DNA of 64,000 nt from Onishia taeanensis (GTDB lineage: Bacteria > Pseudomonadota > Gammaproteobacteria > Pseudomonadales > Halomonadaceae): positions 104,066-168,065 of the forward strand of contig NZ_JABVXC010000008.1 in assembly GCF_013349955.1 (NCBI RefSeq), written 5' to 3'. Made by a program: the position numbers and the translations under genes. A model generated the notes under the pieces. It was given only the letters and a program-made list of their open reading frames with translations. It searched no databases and was not told the origin of the DNA. This document shows, in pieces, positions 18,627 through 26,891 of the stretch. The stretch's first letter is position 1, and every line of letters starts with the position of its first letter.

Positions 18627-20233
18627 TCATACGCGCTGCCAGCGGCTGAGCAGGATCGAAGGAATGGCCACCACCAGCAGGCTGCCCACCAGCAGCCAGA
18701 AGCCGTCCTGATAGGCGAGGATCGATGCCCAGACCGTCTCGAGGCGGCCTAGCAGATAGCCCGCCATGGCCTGCTGTTGGGTATCCGGCACGCCCAGGTG
18801 GCCGGCGATGCGGGCGTAGTCGCCGAGCTGTTCGCGGGCTAGGCTGTTGCCGGCGTTGATCCCGGCGTTGAGGTGCTGACCGTGCAGCGCCGTGCGCCGA
18901 TCAAGCAGAATCACCAGCCCGGCGGTGCCCAACGCACCGCCCAGTTGCATGGCGAAGTTGATGGCACCCGAGCCATAGCCGGTCAGGTGGCGAAGTTGAT
19001 GGCACCCGAGCCATAGCCGGTCAGGTGGCGAGGCAGGGCAGCGATGGCATTCGACAGCGTCGGCGGCGGGAAGGCCGCCATACCGACCGACATCACTGCC
19101 ATGGCGCCGGCCAGGTACATGAATGAGGTATTCCAGTCCACCTGCGCCATATGCCACACCGAAAACACCGTGCAGGCCAACCCCGGCAGAGTGATCCAGT
19201 GCGGCGGATAGCGATCGCTGAGCCAGCCGACCAGCGGCACCAGCACACCCAGCACGGCGGTCGAGGGCAAGAATATCTGTCCGGCACTAACCGGACTGTA
19301 ATGCAGGACCGACTGCACGAACTGCGGCAACAGATACATGATGCCGTAGAAGGAACCACCGAACAGCAGCATCGCCAAGGTGCCGACCACGAAGATACGG
19401 TAGCGGAAGATCGCCAGATCGAGCAGTGGGTGCGCGGTGCGCTGCTGCCAGGCCATGAAGACGCTCCCACAGATCAGCGCAAAGCCAATCAGCTCGGGAA
19501 TGCGCGGGTCGCCCCAGCCCCAGCGCTGGCCGTTGGACAGCGCCGCCAGCAGCGCAAAAACGGCCGCGAACAGCAGCACCACGCCGGCCCAGTCGAAAGG
19601 CGGGCGCGGGCCCTTCTGCTCGCGGCTCGGCAAGAAAAAGTAGCCCATAATAGCCGCTGCCACACAGATTGGCAGAGTAATGAAGAACACATAGCGCCAG
19701 GTGAAGTTCTCCACCAGCCAGCCGCCGATCACCGTCGCTAGCGTCAGTGGCAGACCCAGACACATGCCGTACATGGCCACGGCCATGCCGCGCCCCTCTG
19801 GCGGGTAGGCGGCGAACAGCGCCTGCATGGCCACCGGCCGGATCAGCCCGGTCATCGCCCCCTGGATGACCCGGGCGGCGATCAAGGCCATCATGCCCTG
19901 CCCCAGGCCGCCCAGAATCGAGGCGGCAATGAACACCACCAGTAGCCCCATGAAGGTGGCTCGCTGACCAACCGCAGAGACCAGCCATGGCGCGATCAAA
20001 AGCGACACCGTGGTCGAGGCCAGAAAACCGGTGGAGAGCCACTGCACCTGGGAGTTGCTCATGCCAAAGGCGCCCTTGATGTAGGGAATCGCCACATTGA
20101 CGATGGTGATCGACATCCCCAACGCCACCAGACCGAGCATCACGGTGAGGGTCACCCACAGCTTGTAGCGAGGACCATAGCGCTCGAATAGCAGTTCGAC
20201 CTGGCTCATGCCGCCCCGCCACGCCACCGCCAC
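18627..20233 (-). pseudogene. DHA2/EmrB-type MFS efflux transporter, frameshifted
   Basis: Would be a ~520-aa, 14-helix proton-coupled drug exporter. The first 416 codons (20233 down to 18983) read through MFS motif A-like regions and stop just after GYGSGAINFA. The remainder is in another frame, from about 19022 to 18627 (GAINFAMQLGGALGTAGLVI onward). The break is a perfect 38-bp tandem duplication at 18951-19026; because 38 is not a multiple of 3 it shifts the frame. Deleting one copy restores one continuous protein. All else looks intact, so the lesion is recent, reversible, or an assembly error. Confidence 0.85.
18951..19026. repeat. Perfect 38-bp tandem duplication inside the MFS gene
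   Basis: 18951-18988 and 18989-19026 are identical, both beginning GGCGAAGTTGATGGCACC. The following GGCGA starts what would be a third copy, consistent with a slippage or short-homology duplication. Confidence 0.95.
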
Positions 20234-20813
20234 GGTGTGCCAGTATCAGTGTCTCGTGTGAACAAACCTCTTCCCCTATGGGTAATCAAGAGCGTGAATA
20301 ATGGCGGGATACGCTGCGTGAGAAACGATGCACCGGATGCCGCGATAGCCGCCTTTGTGCCAACCGAGCAGCCTGCTGCCATTCTTAGGCAGCCTCGAGA
20401 TGGGCGCTCCAACTCCCCAGCCACGGACTCCGGCGCCTCGCATGGCGCAGTGCTGGCGGTAGTGGAAAATAAAAAACGACCGGCATCCGTGCGGAACAAG
20501 AGATAGCAACGCACCGAACGGCTAGCTGAAACCGGATCCCTGTGAGGCGAGCGAGGACGCCCGCCCGACACTAAAGATAGCGAGTATATAGTTTTCAGGC
20601 TAACAAGATAACCCACTATGCCACGTCGGATATCCAGCCGGCGTGGCTCAAAGGCGGCGATCTAGGCGGGCAACAGACACGAGAAGGCCCGTGGCGCTGC
20701 CACGGGCCTTCTCGTGTCTGTCTCGTTTTGGCGGGATTCTCAGGTCAAGACCGAACGGTGCGCACTAGGCGATCAGCTTCACGATGCGATGAGCCTCGCC
20801 TCGGCCTAATCAC
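20234..20813. other. 580-bp intergenic region with a perfect 22-bp hairpin
   Basis: No credible gene. At 20674-20720 a 22-base arm (starting CAGACACGAGAAGG) is followed by a 3-base loop and its exact complement, then TCTCGTTTT on the plus strand. It is terminator-shaped, yet both flanking genes run on the minus strand, so its purpose is unclear. The rest must include the promoter of the MFS/HlyD operon. Confidence 0.6.
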
Positions 20814-21140
20814 TCAGTCAGGCATATCCGCATCGCAACCAGCCAGGGGGAATGCCAGGATCACATTGTCGCGATTGATGAGTTCAGGGGGCGTCATTAC
20901 TGTGCTAGGCGAAGCGTCCAGGGCCTGAAGCACTGCCTGGCGACCTGATCCATCGAAGTTATCCTCGAGAACCTCCATGCTGTTGATTTCACCGCACTCT
21001 TCGCAATAACAGCGCACTGAATTGCGGTAAGGCTTGAACCGACGCCACTTCCGGGGTTCCCGGGTGACCTCGATCGCACCGCATGAGCACATGATGATAT
21101 AACTTTCATGAGGCCCAGCCCCTAGCAAAACACGCTCCAT
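20814..21140 (-). CDS. Small zinc-ribbon-like protein of unknown function
   Basis: 108-aa protein with two Cys pairs: CSCG near residue 18 and CYCEECGE near residue 44. This spacing suits a zinc ribbon. The rest is polar and lacks a signal peptide or membrane helix. ATG 21140 has GAGG upstream. No neighbour suggests a role, and I do not recognise the family. Confidence 0.6.
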   Translation of the reverse strand: MERVLLGAGPHESYIIMCSCGAIEVTREPRKWRRFKPYRNSVRCYCEECGEINSMEVLEDNFDGSGRQAVLQALDASPSTVMTPPELINRDNVILAFPLAGCDADMPD

Positions 21141-21521
21141 GCGTTCCTCGTCTTATCTGACTTTACCTGCATGGATTCAGCACCACGCGCGTGAAACCTT
21201 TGAGGCGAGCAGTGAAAGCATTACGCCCCCCTGCAGCGGCATATCCCGACACCGGGCAAGGCCACTAGGCAAAGCTGTAACCCTTATCGCTACTGTGATT
21301 GACCCAAACGATAAAACCCTGACCACGACGGTTACGCCTACTCTGGTATGGAGCAGGCTTCGCACCCTGCATTTTCAATGCCATACCAGCACATTGAACT
21401 GACGGTGAGGCACATGGCTGATTTATAGCATTGTTCCCATAGTAGCCGTAGCCATAAAGACAACAAGTTTTTCCTCTTTAATCCAGCCCTTGCTAATGAA
21501 TTAGTCGGCCATAACGCAGGC
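21141..21521. other. 381-bp intergenic region with a nested inverted repeat
   Basis: No gene seen. CTGGTATGG (21343-21351) pairs with CCATACCAG (21381-21389), and inside it GCAGG (21353-21357) pairs with CCTGC (21366-21370), leaving a one-sided bulge. It could be a small folded RNA or the remnant of a recombination site. Confidence 0.4.
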
Positions 21522-22226
21522 TCAACAGCCGAGATGCTCCGCCAAGCCCACCAAGGAAGCAGTATGCAGGTCGTTGTCGAGCGCGCCCGACACGTCCTTG
21601 GCGGTTGCCATCCCGAACTCATGCGGGCGCTCGACGTACGCCGCTCGCAGCCCGTGGTGACGAGCACTGTCGAGATCCTCTTGATGGGCTGCCACCATCA
21701 TCACCGCCGCAGGCGGCACATCGAACACATCGGCAACGCCAAGATAGGTGTCGGGATACGGCTTGTACTGGCGAAACACCTCGGCAGAGAGGATGCAGTC
21801 CCAGGGAAGCCCCGCGCGCTTGGCCATGTTGGTGAGCAACCCCAGGTTGCCATTGGAAAGCGTACAGAGCGTGAAGCGGCGTTTGAGGCGCATGAGCCCT
21901 TCCACCGCACCGGGCCAGGGATCGAGCCGGTGCCAGACCCGGTTGAGGTGGCGCTTGTCTGCTTCGGAAAGTGAGGTGATGGAAAAACGCTCGAGCAACT
22001 GATCGAGAATGCCACGGTGCAGGTCATCGAGACGCGTCCAGCCCAGCTCCCCGGACTGCACCCGCTGCATCGCCGGCTTGTAGCCCGCCCGCCAGGCCAG
22101 CGCAAACTCCCCGCCATCCACTCCGAGCCCCAGCGCATCGACCTCGCGGGCGACGGAGCCGTGCCAATCGACCACCGTACCGAACACATCGAAAGCCAGC
22201 ACCTCGACCCTATCCACTCCCTCCAT
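21522..22226 (-). CDS. Haloacid dehalogenase, type II (HAD superfamily)
   Basis: 234-aa cytoplasmic hydrolase resembling L-2-haloacid dehalogenases, which remove halide from 2-haloalkanoates through an aspartyl-ester intermediate. Motif I is AFDVFGTVVDW (nucleophile Asp near residue 13), motif II LCTLSNGN near 121, motif III Lys in FRQYKPYPDTYL, and the last motif VAAHQEDLDSARHHG. Length and motif spacing fit the family. RBS AGGAGA precedes ATG 22226. Whether the real substrate is halogenated cannot be told. Confidence 0.85.
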   Translation of the reverse strand: MEGVDRVEVLAFDVFGTVVDWHGSVAREVDALGLGVDGGEFALAWRAGYKPAMQRVQSGELGWTRLDDLHRGILDQLLERFSITSLSEADKRHLNRVWHRLDPWPGAVEGLMRLKRRFTLCTLSNGNLGLLTNMAKRAGLPWDCILSAEVFRQYKPYPDTYLGVADVFDVPPAAVMMVAAHQEDLDSARHHGLRAAYVERPHEFGMATAKDVSGALDNDLHTASLVGLAEHLGC

Positions 22227-22632
22227 GATTTCTCTCCTGCTTTGGTTTCCTCAAAGATACCTCCCCCGTTATCCCTCGCCACCAGCGGCAAGTCCAGTCA
22301 GGCATCGCCCGCAGCACCATCGGCTAACATGACGGGCGTTAAGCCAAAACGTTGGCAGGCCCTCTTTCCCCCGCCGACGCCATTCGGGTACTTTGGTTCA
22401 TAGCATTAGAGGTCGAGCACATGGCACAGGGCGCACTCATCCCAAACCAACTTTGGTGGCAAAGGCAGCAGGCGCGTTCATTGGTACTATATAGCCAACT
22501 CAGTGAAAAAGCGCATGAAAATCAGTGGATTAAAGATTCAGCATAAGAATGTTAAACGCGCACGCTCGTTCAAATGGGGAAACGAGCGCGCTGTCTAGTC
22601 ACTGTAATACAAAAAAATGAGGTATCTGAAGT
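22227..22632. other. Left edge of the cassette array, no supported gene
   Basis: 406 bp. Two strings fit the integron core-site consensus GTTRRRY: GTTAAGC at 22338 (in GGGCGTTAAGC, a common attC end) and GTTAAAC at 22551. An 8-bp stem CGCTCGTT (22563-22570) / AACGAGCG (22581-22588) follows. These may bound a gene-less cassette. No integrase gene is present. Confidence 0.35.
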
Positions 22633-23547
22633 TTGGCTGCAAAAATCACACCGAGACTTATCGAGCTGACGTACGAAGCTCTACTCAAATCTTATTGGCG
22701 TAGGAACGCGCTCCGTAAATTTTTGATTGCTTCTCATGTTAAAGAGAGCTTCCTGAATTCGTGGTCTAGCGATGAGTCTAAGCGGGACTTGTTAGACCGA
22801 CTTTTTCCCAAGCTTCAAAGTACAGACCGTGGAAAGTCTCTAATTTTCCAGATGGCTCGCAGCCTCTCGGAGAAAACTACTTTTCCAGACCTACGGAATT
22901 GGGAAGATTCAGATCAAAAAATAGCGGAGGCGCATAAAGCCGTCCAGGAGCTGAAAGCCTACCTGAAACAACAAGATGAAAAAATCAGGAGTGAGAGGGA
23001 AAGAAAGGAAGCGCAAGAACGTGCCCGAGAGGAGCGCACGAGAATCCAAAGGTCACTAACAGACAAGACTAAGTTGCAGAAGCAGCTTGATGCTATGCAC
23101 GAGAAAGTAGGAACTCAGAAGGGTGGCTATGAGTTTGAAGAGTGGTTTTACAAACTACTCGATTTTTCGGAGATTACGAACCGGAAACCCTATAAAGCTG
23201 ACGATCGGCAAATTGACGGTTCATTAAGTCATGACGGAACAACATACCTTGTTGAGCTAAAATTCACGAAAGATCAGTCGGGCGCAACTGATATTGACTC
23301 GCTAAAAGCCAAAGTGGATAAGATGGCAGATAATACCATGGGTATAATGGTGTCGATCTCTGGGTATAGTAGTACTGCTATATCAGAAGCATCCGGAAGT
23401 AAAACGACCCTTCTGATTTTAGATGCTAGTCATCTATATCTTTTTTTGTCAGGCGCTATGCCATTCGGTGAAATCATATCGCGGGTACGGAGGCACGCAT
23501 CTCAGACAGGCGAATCATACCTTTCGGTTTCCAAGTTTGGTGGTTGA
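22633..23547 (+). CDS. Coiled-coil protein with PD-(D/E)xK nuclease-like domain (cassette gene)
   Basis: 304 aa. Residues about 95-160 form a highly charged coiled coil (QDEKIRSERERKEAQERARE). The C-terminal part carries a restriction-endonuclease-like core: GYEFEEWFYKLL, then RQIDGSLSH and TYLVELKFTK, i.e. the Asp...Glu-x-Lys arrangement of Mrr-type/PD-(D/E)xK nucleases. Probably acts on DNA; it could be a defence nuclease. The start appears to be TTG 22633 since no in-frame ATG precedes conserved sequence. AT-rich against its surroundings and followed at once by an attC-like site. Confidence 0.75.
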   Translation: MAAKITPRLIELTYEALLKSYWRRNALRKFLIASHVKESFLNSWSSDESKRDLLDRLFPKLQSTDRGKSLIFQMARSLSEKTTFPDLRNWEDSDQKIAEAHKAVQELKAYLKQQDEKIRSERERKEAQERAREERTRIQRSLTDKTKLQKQLDAMHEKVGTQKGGYEFEEWFYKLLDFSEITNRKPYKADDRQIDGSLSHDGTTYLVELKFTKDQSGATDIDSLKAKVDKMADNTMGIMVSISGYSSTAISEASGSKTTLLILDASHLYLFLSGAMPFGEIISRVRRHASQTGESYLSVSKFGG

Positions 23548-23551
23548 CCCT

Positions 23552-23622
23552 GTATAACCAAGGGCTTCATCCGACCGCTTTCCGCTGCCGCTCCAAACCG
23601 GCGGCTGAGCCCAGCGTTAGCT
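23552..23622 (+). other. attC site 1
   Basis: Immediately after the nuclease-like gene. It opens with GTATAAC and ends with GTTAGCT (23616-23622, matches GTTRRRY). GGGCTTCA near the left pairs with TGAGCCC near the right with one unpaired base, the folded asymmetry expected of an attC. Confidence 0.75.
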
Positions 23623-23637
23623 TTTTGAGGATAAACG

Positions 23638-24456
23638 TTGATTCTGTATAAATATATGTCGTTTAAAGCGGCTATTTCAGTTATTGAAAACTCATCACTT
23701 GGCTTTTCTTGTCTCGAAGATCTGAATGACCCATTTGAATGCACTGCTTTTGGATTCGAGGAGGGTAGCGACTCATTCGTAACTGCAAGAATGGCTACTA
23801 ATGCGTGTAAAAATCGTTTTTCAAGAAACTATGGCGTGCTGTCACTTACGAGGCAACCATTGAATTCATTGATGTGGGTTCACTATGGAGACGAACATCG
23901 AGGTGTAGTAATTGGCTTTGATGCGAAATTAGCTGGATTTACTGATGAAGATGCATGCGTCATACCCTGTCAGCACGGAGAAATCGTCTATTCGGCAACC
24001 AAGCCACATAAAAATTTGCCTACTTTAAGTAGTGAAGAATTGATGAGTATAGGAAATAGCATCAAATTTAACTCTGACTCGTTTAATCTAGTCAAAAGAG
24101 CATTTTTGTACAAATCTATTGAATGGAGCTACGAAGAAGAAGTTCGAGTTGTTAAGGACATATCAGCTCTGCCGTTTAGCTACCATTTTGGCAAGGGGCG
24201 CAGTAACGCTTGGAATAAAATCTCAGTAGCAGGGCGTCCGTTGTATTGTTTGGATATACCAGAAAATGCTATTGAGGAAATATATTTAGGTCGGCATGTA
24301 TACAAGAATGTAACTAAAAAGAATGATTTCTCCGATGGTGAACTTAAAGAGATCCTTCTCTCATGGGGGCGCAAAGATTTAAAATTATTGCAATGTCAGC
24401 CTGATGTACATTCATGGCAGTTAATAGCAGAACAGTCAATCAACCAAAAAAGCTAA
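23638..24456 (+). CDS. DUF2971-family protein (cassette gene)
   Basis: 272-aa soluble protein. The start ILYKYMSFKAAISVIEN, then LEDLNDPFEC, MWVHYGDEHRGVVIGF and WSYEEEVRVVK are typical DUF2971 blocks. The biochemical function of the family is not established; members often sit in mobile or defence regions. TTG 23638 with GAGG seven bases upstream is the best start; ATG 23656 is the alternative. Strongly AT-rich relative to the core genome. Confidence 0.75.
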   Translation: MILYKYMSFKAAISVIENSSLGFSCLEDLNDPFECTAFGFEEGSDSFVTARMATNACKNRFSRNYGVLSLTRQPLNSLMWVHYGDEHRGVVIGFDAKLAGFTDEDACVIPCQHGEIVYSATKPHKNLPTLSSEELMSIGNSIKFNSDSFNLVKRAFLYKSIEWSYEEEVRVVKDISALPFSYHFGKGRSNAWNKISVAGRPLYCLDIPENAIEEIYLGRHVYKNVTKKNDFSDGELKEILLSWGRKDLKLLQCQPDVHSWQLIAEQSINQKS

Positions 24457-24576
24457 CAAACAATTTAAGAGTGATTCCCCACGCTTGGCATTTTTGGTTT
24501 GGGTCAAGTTTAGTGTTTAAGGTGTTCAAATTGGGTGTCGTGGTAGCGTGGCTCACACCTTAATTGGGCGTTAAAC
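24452..24576 (+). other. attC site 2, Vibrio VCR-like
   Basis: 125 bp overlapping the stop codon of the DUF2971 gene. Left end GCTAACAAACAATTTAAG pairs with right end CTTAATTGGGCGTTA; the last seven bases GTTAAAC fit the core consensus. Length, the AACAAAC start and the internal GTTTAGTGTT resemble the repeats of Vibrio superintegrons. Confidence 0.8.
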
Positions 24577-24611
24577 GCTCAAAATACTGATCATCAAGGG
24601 GATGGGCAGCC

Positions 24612-24890
24612 ATGGAATTCGATTACAGAGCAGACGACGATTCTGGTCTCATGTATATGGGAGACTATGAACCCGGAACAAGCCTGTCACAAACCATCGA
24701 ACCCCGTGATGAGGTGACGCTCAAAGTTGGTGGAAACAGGGTCAATGTCTCAGTTGACACGATCAATGGGAATTCGTACGAAGGGACTGTAAGCCGCATC
24801 ATCGACGATTCCGATGCATTCGGTGACCTTGAGGCTGGTGATGAGGTGGAATTTCTACACTCCAATATTTGGGCTAGGTATCGGAGTTAA
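24612..24890 (+). CDS. Small acidic protein of unknown function (cassette gene)
   Basis: 92 aa, acidic (many Asp/Glu) and apparently all-beta, with a TLKVGGNRVNVSVDTI segment and a GDLEAGDEVEF turn like those of small SH3/barrel-type proteins. No signal peptide or helix. It sits between attC site 2 and the disrupted attC site 3, consistent with one complete cassette. I do not recognise a family. Confidence 0.55.
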   Translation: MEFDYRADDDSGLMYMGDYEPGTSLSQTIEPRDEVTLKVGGNRVNVSVDTINGNSYEGTVSRIIDDSDAFGDLEAGDEVEFLHSNIWARYRS

Positions 24891-24895
24891 TGAGC

Positions 24896-24921
24896 GTCTA
24901 ACCAGTCGCTGTAGTACGCGG
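24896..24921 (+). other. attC site 3, left remnant, cut by the IS
   Basis: Starts with GTCTAAC, a perfect RYYYAAC end, six bases after the stop of the 92-aa gene. After ~26 bp it is interrupted by the IS3-family element. Its arm does not pair with the right-hand remnant at 26192-26246. Confidence 0.6.
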
Positions 24922-24978
24922 TGGACTTCCCCCACTTCAGTGGACACGCATCGATAACTCCGCACGAGGAGAAAAACG

Positions 24979-25350
24979 ATGCCAAAGATGATCACAGGGA
25001 AGAAGACTCAGCGCTATAGCACTGAGTTCAAAGTGAAAGCGGTGGAATGGAGCCACCAGGCCCACCGGAGCGTCAAAGCTGTGGCCGAAGCGCTGGATAT
25101 TCCCCCTTTCATGCAGTCACGCTGGCGGAAGGAATATCGAGAGGGAAAGTTCGCCATGAAACGTGTCAAGAAAGCCCCAGCTGAGGCCAAACAGAAGATC
25201 CAGGAGCAGGATGAGGTTACTCGCCTGAAACGCCGGATATCGGAGCTTCAGGAGGAAAACGACATCCTAAAAAAGTTTCAACGTTTTCAGGCCGAGGAAC
25301 GACGGAAGCGTTCCGGTTCGTCTGGAAACACCGAGGGGAACACGGAGTAA
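24979..25350 (+). CDS. IS3-family transposase OrfA
   Basis: 123-aa DNA-binding part of the transposase. HTH region RYSTEFKVKAVEWS...SVKAVAEALDIPP, then a leucine-zipper-like helix VTRLKRRISELQEENDILKK used for multimerisation. GAGGAG lies before ATG 24979. At 25269-25275 the in-frame heptamer A-AAA-AAG is the canonical -1 slippery site producing the OrfAB fusion. Confidence 0.9.
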   Translation: MPKMITGKKTQRYSTEFKVKAVEWSHQAHRSVKAVAEALDIPPFMQSRWRKEYREGKFAMKRVKKAPAEAKQKIQEQDEVTRLKRRISELQEENDILKKFQRFQAEERRKRSGSSGNTEGNTE

Positions 25351-26159
25351 AAGCGCTGTGTCGCCACCTGAACATCTCGCGGTCTGGTTACTATGCCTGG
25401 GCAAACCGGAAGCCTAGTCAGAGAGCCTCAGAGAATGCCGAGTTACTGTCGAAAGTCCGTAAGGTCTACAACGACAGCAAGGGTCGTTATGGCAGCCCCA
25501 GGGTTTATCAGACCCTGCGCCGTGACGGTCTGGTTGTGGGAGAGAACCGGGTGGCCAGACTGATGCGGGAATGGGGTATGAAAGCCCGTGTGGCGCGAGT
25601 CTATCGCCGCATGACGAAACGGTGTGATGACTTGAAGGCTCTGCCAAATTACCGGCTCGACGCCGAGAAGCCGGATGCCGTTAACCAGCATTGGAGCAGC
25701 GATGTCACCTACATCAAGCTAGGCAAGAGATACGTTTTCCTGGCGGTCGTTCTGGACCTGTTCTCACGACGGATCATCAGTTGGCGGCTGGGAGAGAGCC
25801 TGAGCGCAGACTTCGCCAGAGCGACACTGAGGGAGGCTTTTACAAGCCGGCAACCGGCTTCAGATCTGCTGTTCCATACGGACCGTGGTATCGAATATCG
25901 GGCGCACAAAACCCAGGCGCTACTGAAACAGCACCGGGTACGCCACAGCATGAACCGGCCGGGGCAGTGTACCGACAATGCCGAAGTGGAGTCCTTCTTC
26001 AAAACGCTGAAGGGGGAATTGCTGCACGCCACCAGCTTCGTGACGTTGAGACAATTGCGGAAACACATCAAGCACTATATTGAAGGCTTCTATAACAGCT
26101 GCCGGCTGCACAGTGGCCTTGGTTACCGGACTCCGCTAGAGTTCGAGGGAGTCAGTTGA
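25275..26159 (+). CDS. IS3-family transposase OrfB (DDE integrase core)
   Basis: Catalytic part, made by -1 frameshifting from OrfA. It begins with the HTH_21-type region (FRFVWKHRGEHGVKALCR, SRSGYYAW) and goes on to the rve integrase core. The DDE residues are seen in QHWSSDVTYIK, LFHTDRGIEY and NAEVESFFKTLKGE. No stop or frameshift lesion is visible, so the element may be active. Confidence 0.9.
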   Translation, partial: VSTFSGRGTTEAFRFVWKHRGEHGVKALCRHLNISRSGYYAWANRKPSQRASENAELLSKVRKVYNDSKGRYGSPRVYQTLRRDGLVVGENRVARLMREWGMKARVARVYRRMTKRCDDLKALPNYRLDAEKPDAVNQHWSSDVTYIKLGKRYVFLAVVLDLFSRRIISWRLGESLSADFARATLREAFTSRQPASDLLFHTDRGIEYRAHKTQALLKQHRVRHSMNRPGQCTDNAEVESFFKTLKGELLHATSFVTLRQLRKHIKHYIEGFYNSCRLHSGLGYRTPLEFEGVS

Positions 26160-26191
26160 TGGGGCGTGTCCATTTTTTTGGGGGAAGTCCA

Positions 26192-26246
26192 CCGCTTTTC
26201 CGGCGCGATGCGCCTCCAAATCGGCCGCTGAGCCCAGGCGTTATGG
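26192..26246 (+). other. attC site 3, right remnant
   Basis: Ends CTGAGCCCAGGCGTTATGG. It is close in sequence to the right two-thirds of attC site 1 (shared CCGCTTT, CTCCAAA and GCTGAGCCCA blocks), showing it belongs to that family. The matching left arm GGGCTTCA is absent on the other side of the IS. Confidence 0.65.
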
Positions 26247-26256
26247 ATAAGTGAGC

Positions 26257-26823
26257 ATGGATTGGAAGACGTTTTTCGCACAGACAATCGATTCCCTAGC
26301 TTGGCCAGCAGTTGCTGTCTTTGTCGTCTTTCTGTTGCGAGACAAAATTACGGACCTGCTCCCTCGTTTAAAGAAGTTTAGGCACAAAGAAACCGAGATT
26401 GAGTTTACCGAGGGTGTCAGTGAACTGGTGCAAGAACGACAAGCTCAAGGGATTCAAAACAATGAAGTCGAACAGACAGCCGAGTATCAAGATCAATTTA
26501 GCTTCTTGTCGCGGCTAGCAGAGATATCGCCAAGATCCGCTGTTCTTGAGGCTTTTCGTATAGTTGAAGTGGCCGCCGCGAAAAAGGCGGCACGAATATA
26601 CCCGGATCTTGAGAGCCGGTATGCAAAGAGTCCTCTTCATTTGCAGAAGCTACTCAAAGGTGAGGTCCTAACCAAAAACGAATTCCACCAGTTCGATCAG
26701 CTTCGAAGGCTCAGGAATGAAGCCGCACACACAGAGGAATTCGGTGTGAAGGGGATGCCAGTTGAGGCTTATATCGATATCGCTTTATCCATGGCTTCCC
26801 GGCTGGAAGCTGAAAATCCATAA
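26257..26823 (+). CDS. Membrane-anchored protein with RNxxAH motif (cassette gene)
   Basis: 188 aa. One N-terminal membrane helix (LAWPAVAVFVVFLL), a charged linker, then a helical domain with FSFLSRLAEISPRSAVLEAF and, near the end, LRRLRNEAAHTEEF. The R-N-x-x-A-H motif and all-helical makeup resemble DUF4145/HEPN-type domains, some of which are RNases in toxin or antiphage systems. Start ATG 26257 is preferred over GTG 26251. Bounded by attC sites 3 and 4. Confidence 0.6.
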   Translation: MDWKTFFAQTIDSLAWPAVAVFVVFLLRDKITDLLPRLKKFRHKETEIEFTEGVSELVQERQAQGIQNNEVEQTAEYQDQFSFLSRLAEISPRSAVLEAFRIVEVAAAKKAARIYPDLESRYAKSPLHLQKLLKGEVLTKNEFHQFDQLRRLRNEAAHTEEFGVKGMPVEAYIDIALSMASRLEAENP

Positions 26824-26877
26824 CCAGTGCAGGCAGGGGACGCTCCGGACGTCGCGCCCCTGCTGCTGGCGTTTTAG
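26818..26877 (+). other. attC site 4
   Basis: About 60 bp. CATAAC at the left, GTTTTAG at the right. CCAGTGCAGGCAGGGG pairs with CCCCTGCTGCTGG leaving an extrahelical G, the classic short attC fold, around a GC-rich loop. Confidence 0.75.
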
Positions 26878-26891
26878 GTATCGACCCCGTT

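Larger units (their letters stand above)
24922..26191 (+). mobile_element. IS3-family insertion sequence, complete
   Basis: 1270 bp. Terminal inverted repeats start TGGACTTCCCCCA at both ends; after a 6-base difference both continue TGGACACGC. The element carries overlapping orfA and orfB with a -1 frameshift heptamer. The three flanking bases are CGG on the left and CCG on the right, so there is no 3-bp direct target duplication; instead the flanks extend the inverted repeat. Confidence 0.9.

Noticed and set aside
20237..20506. 89-aa plus-strand frame
   Set aside because: No RBS, no domain, biased composition; likely chance.
22352..22546. 64-aa frame at the array edge
   Set aside because: No clear RBS or family; kept only as part of the described gap.
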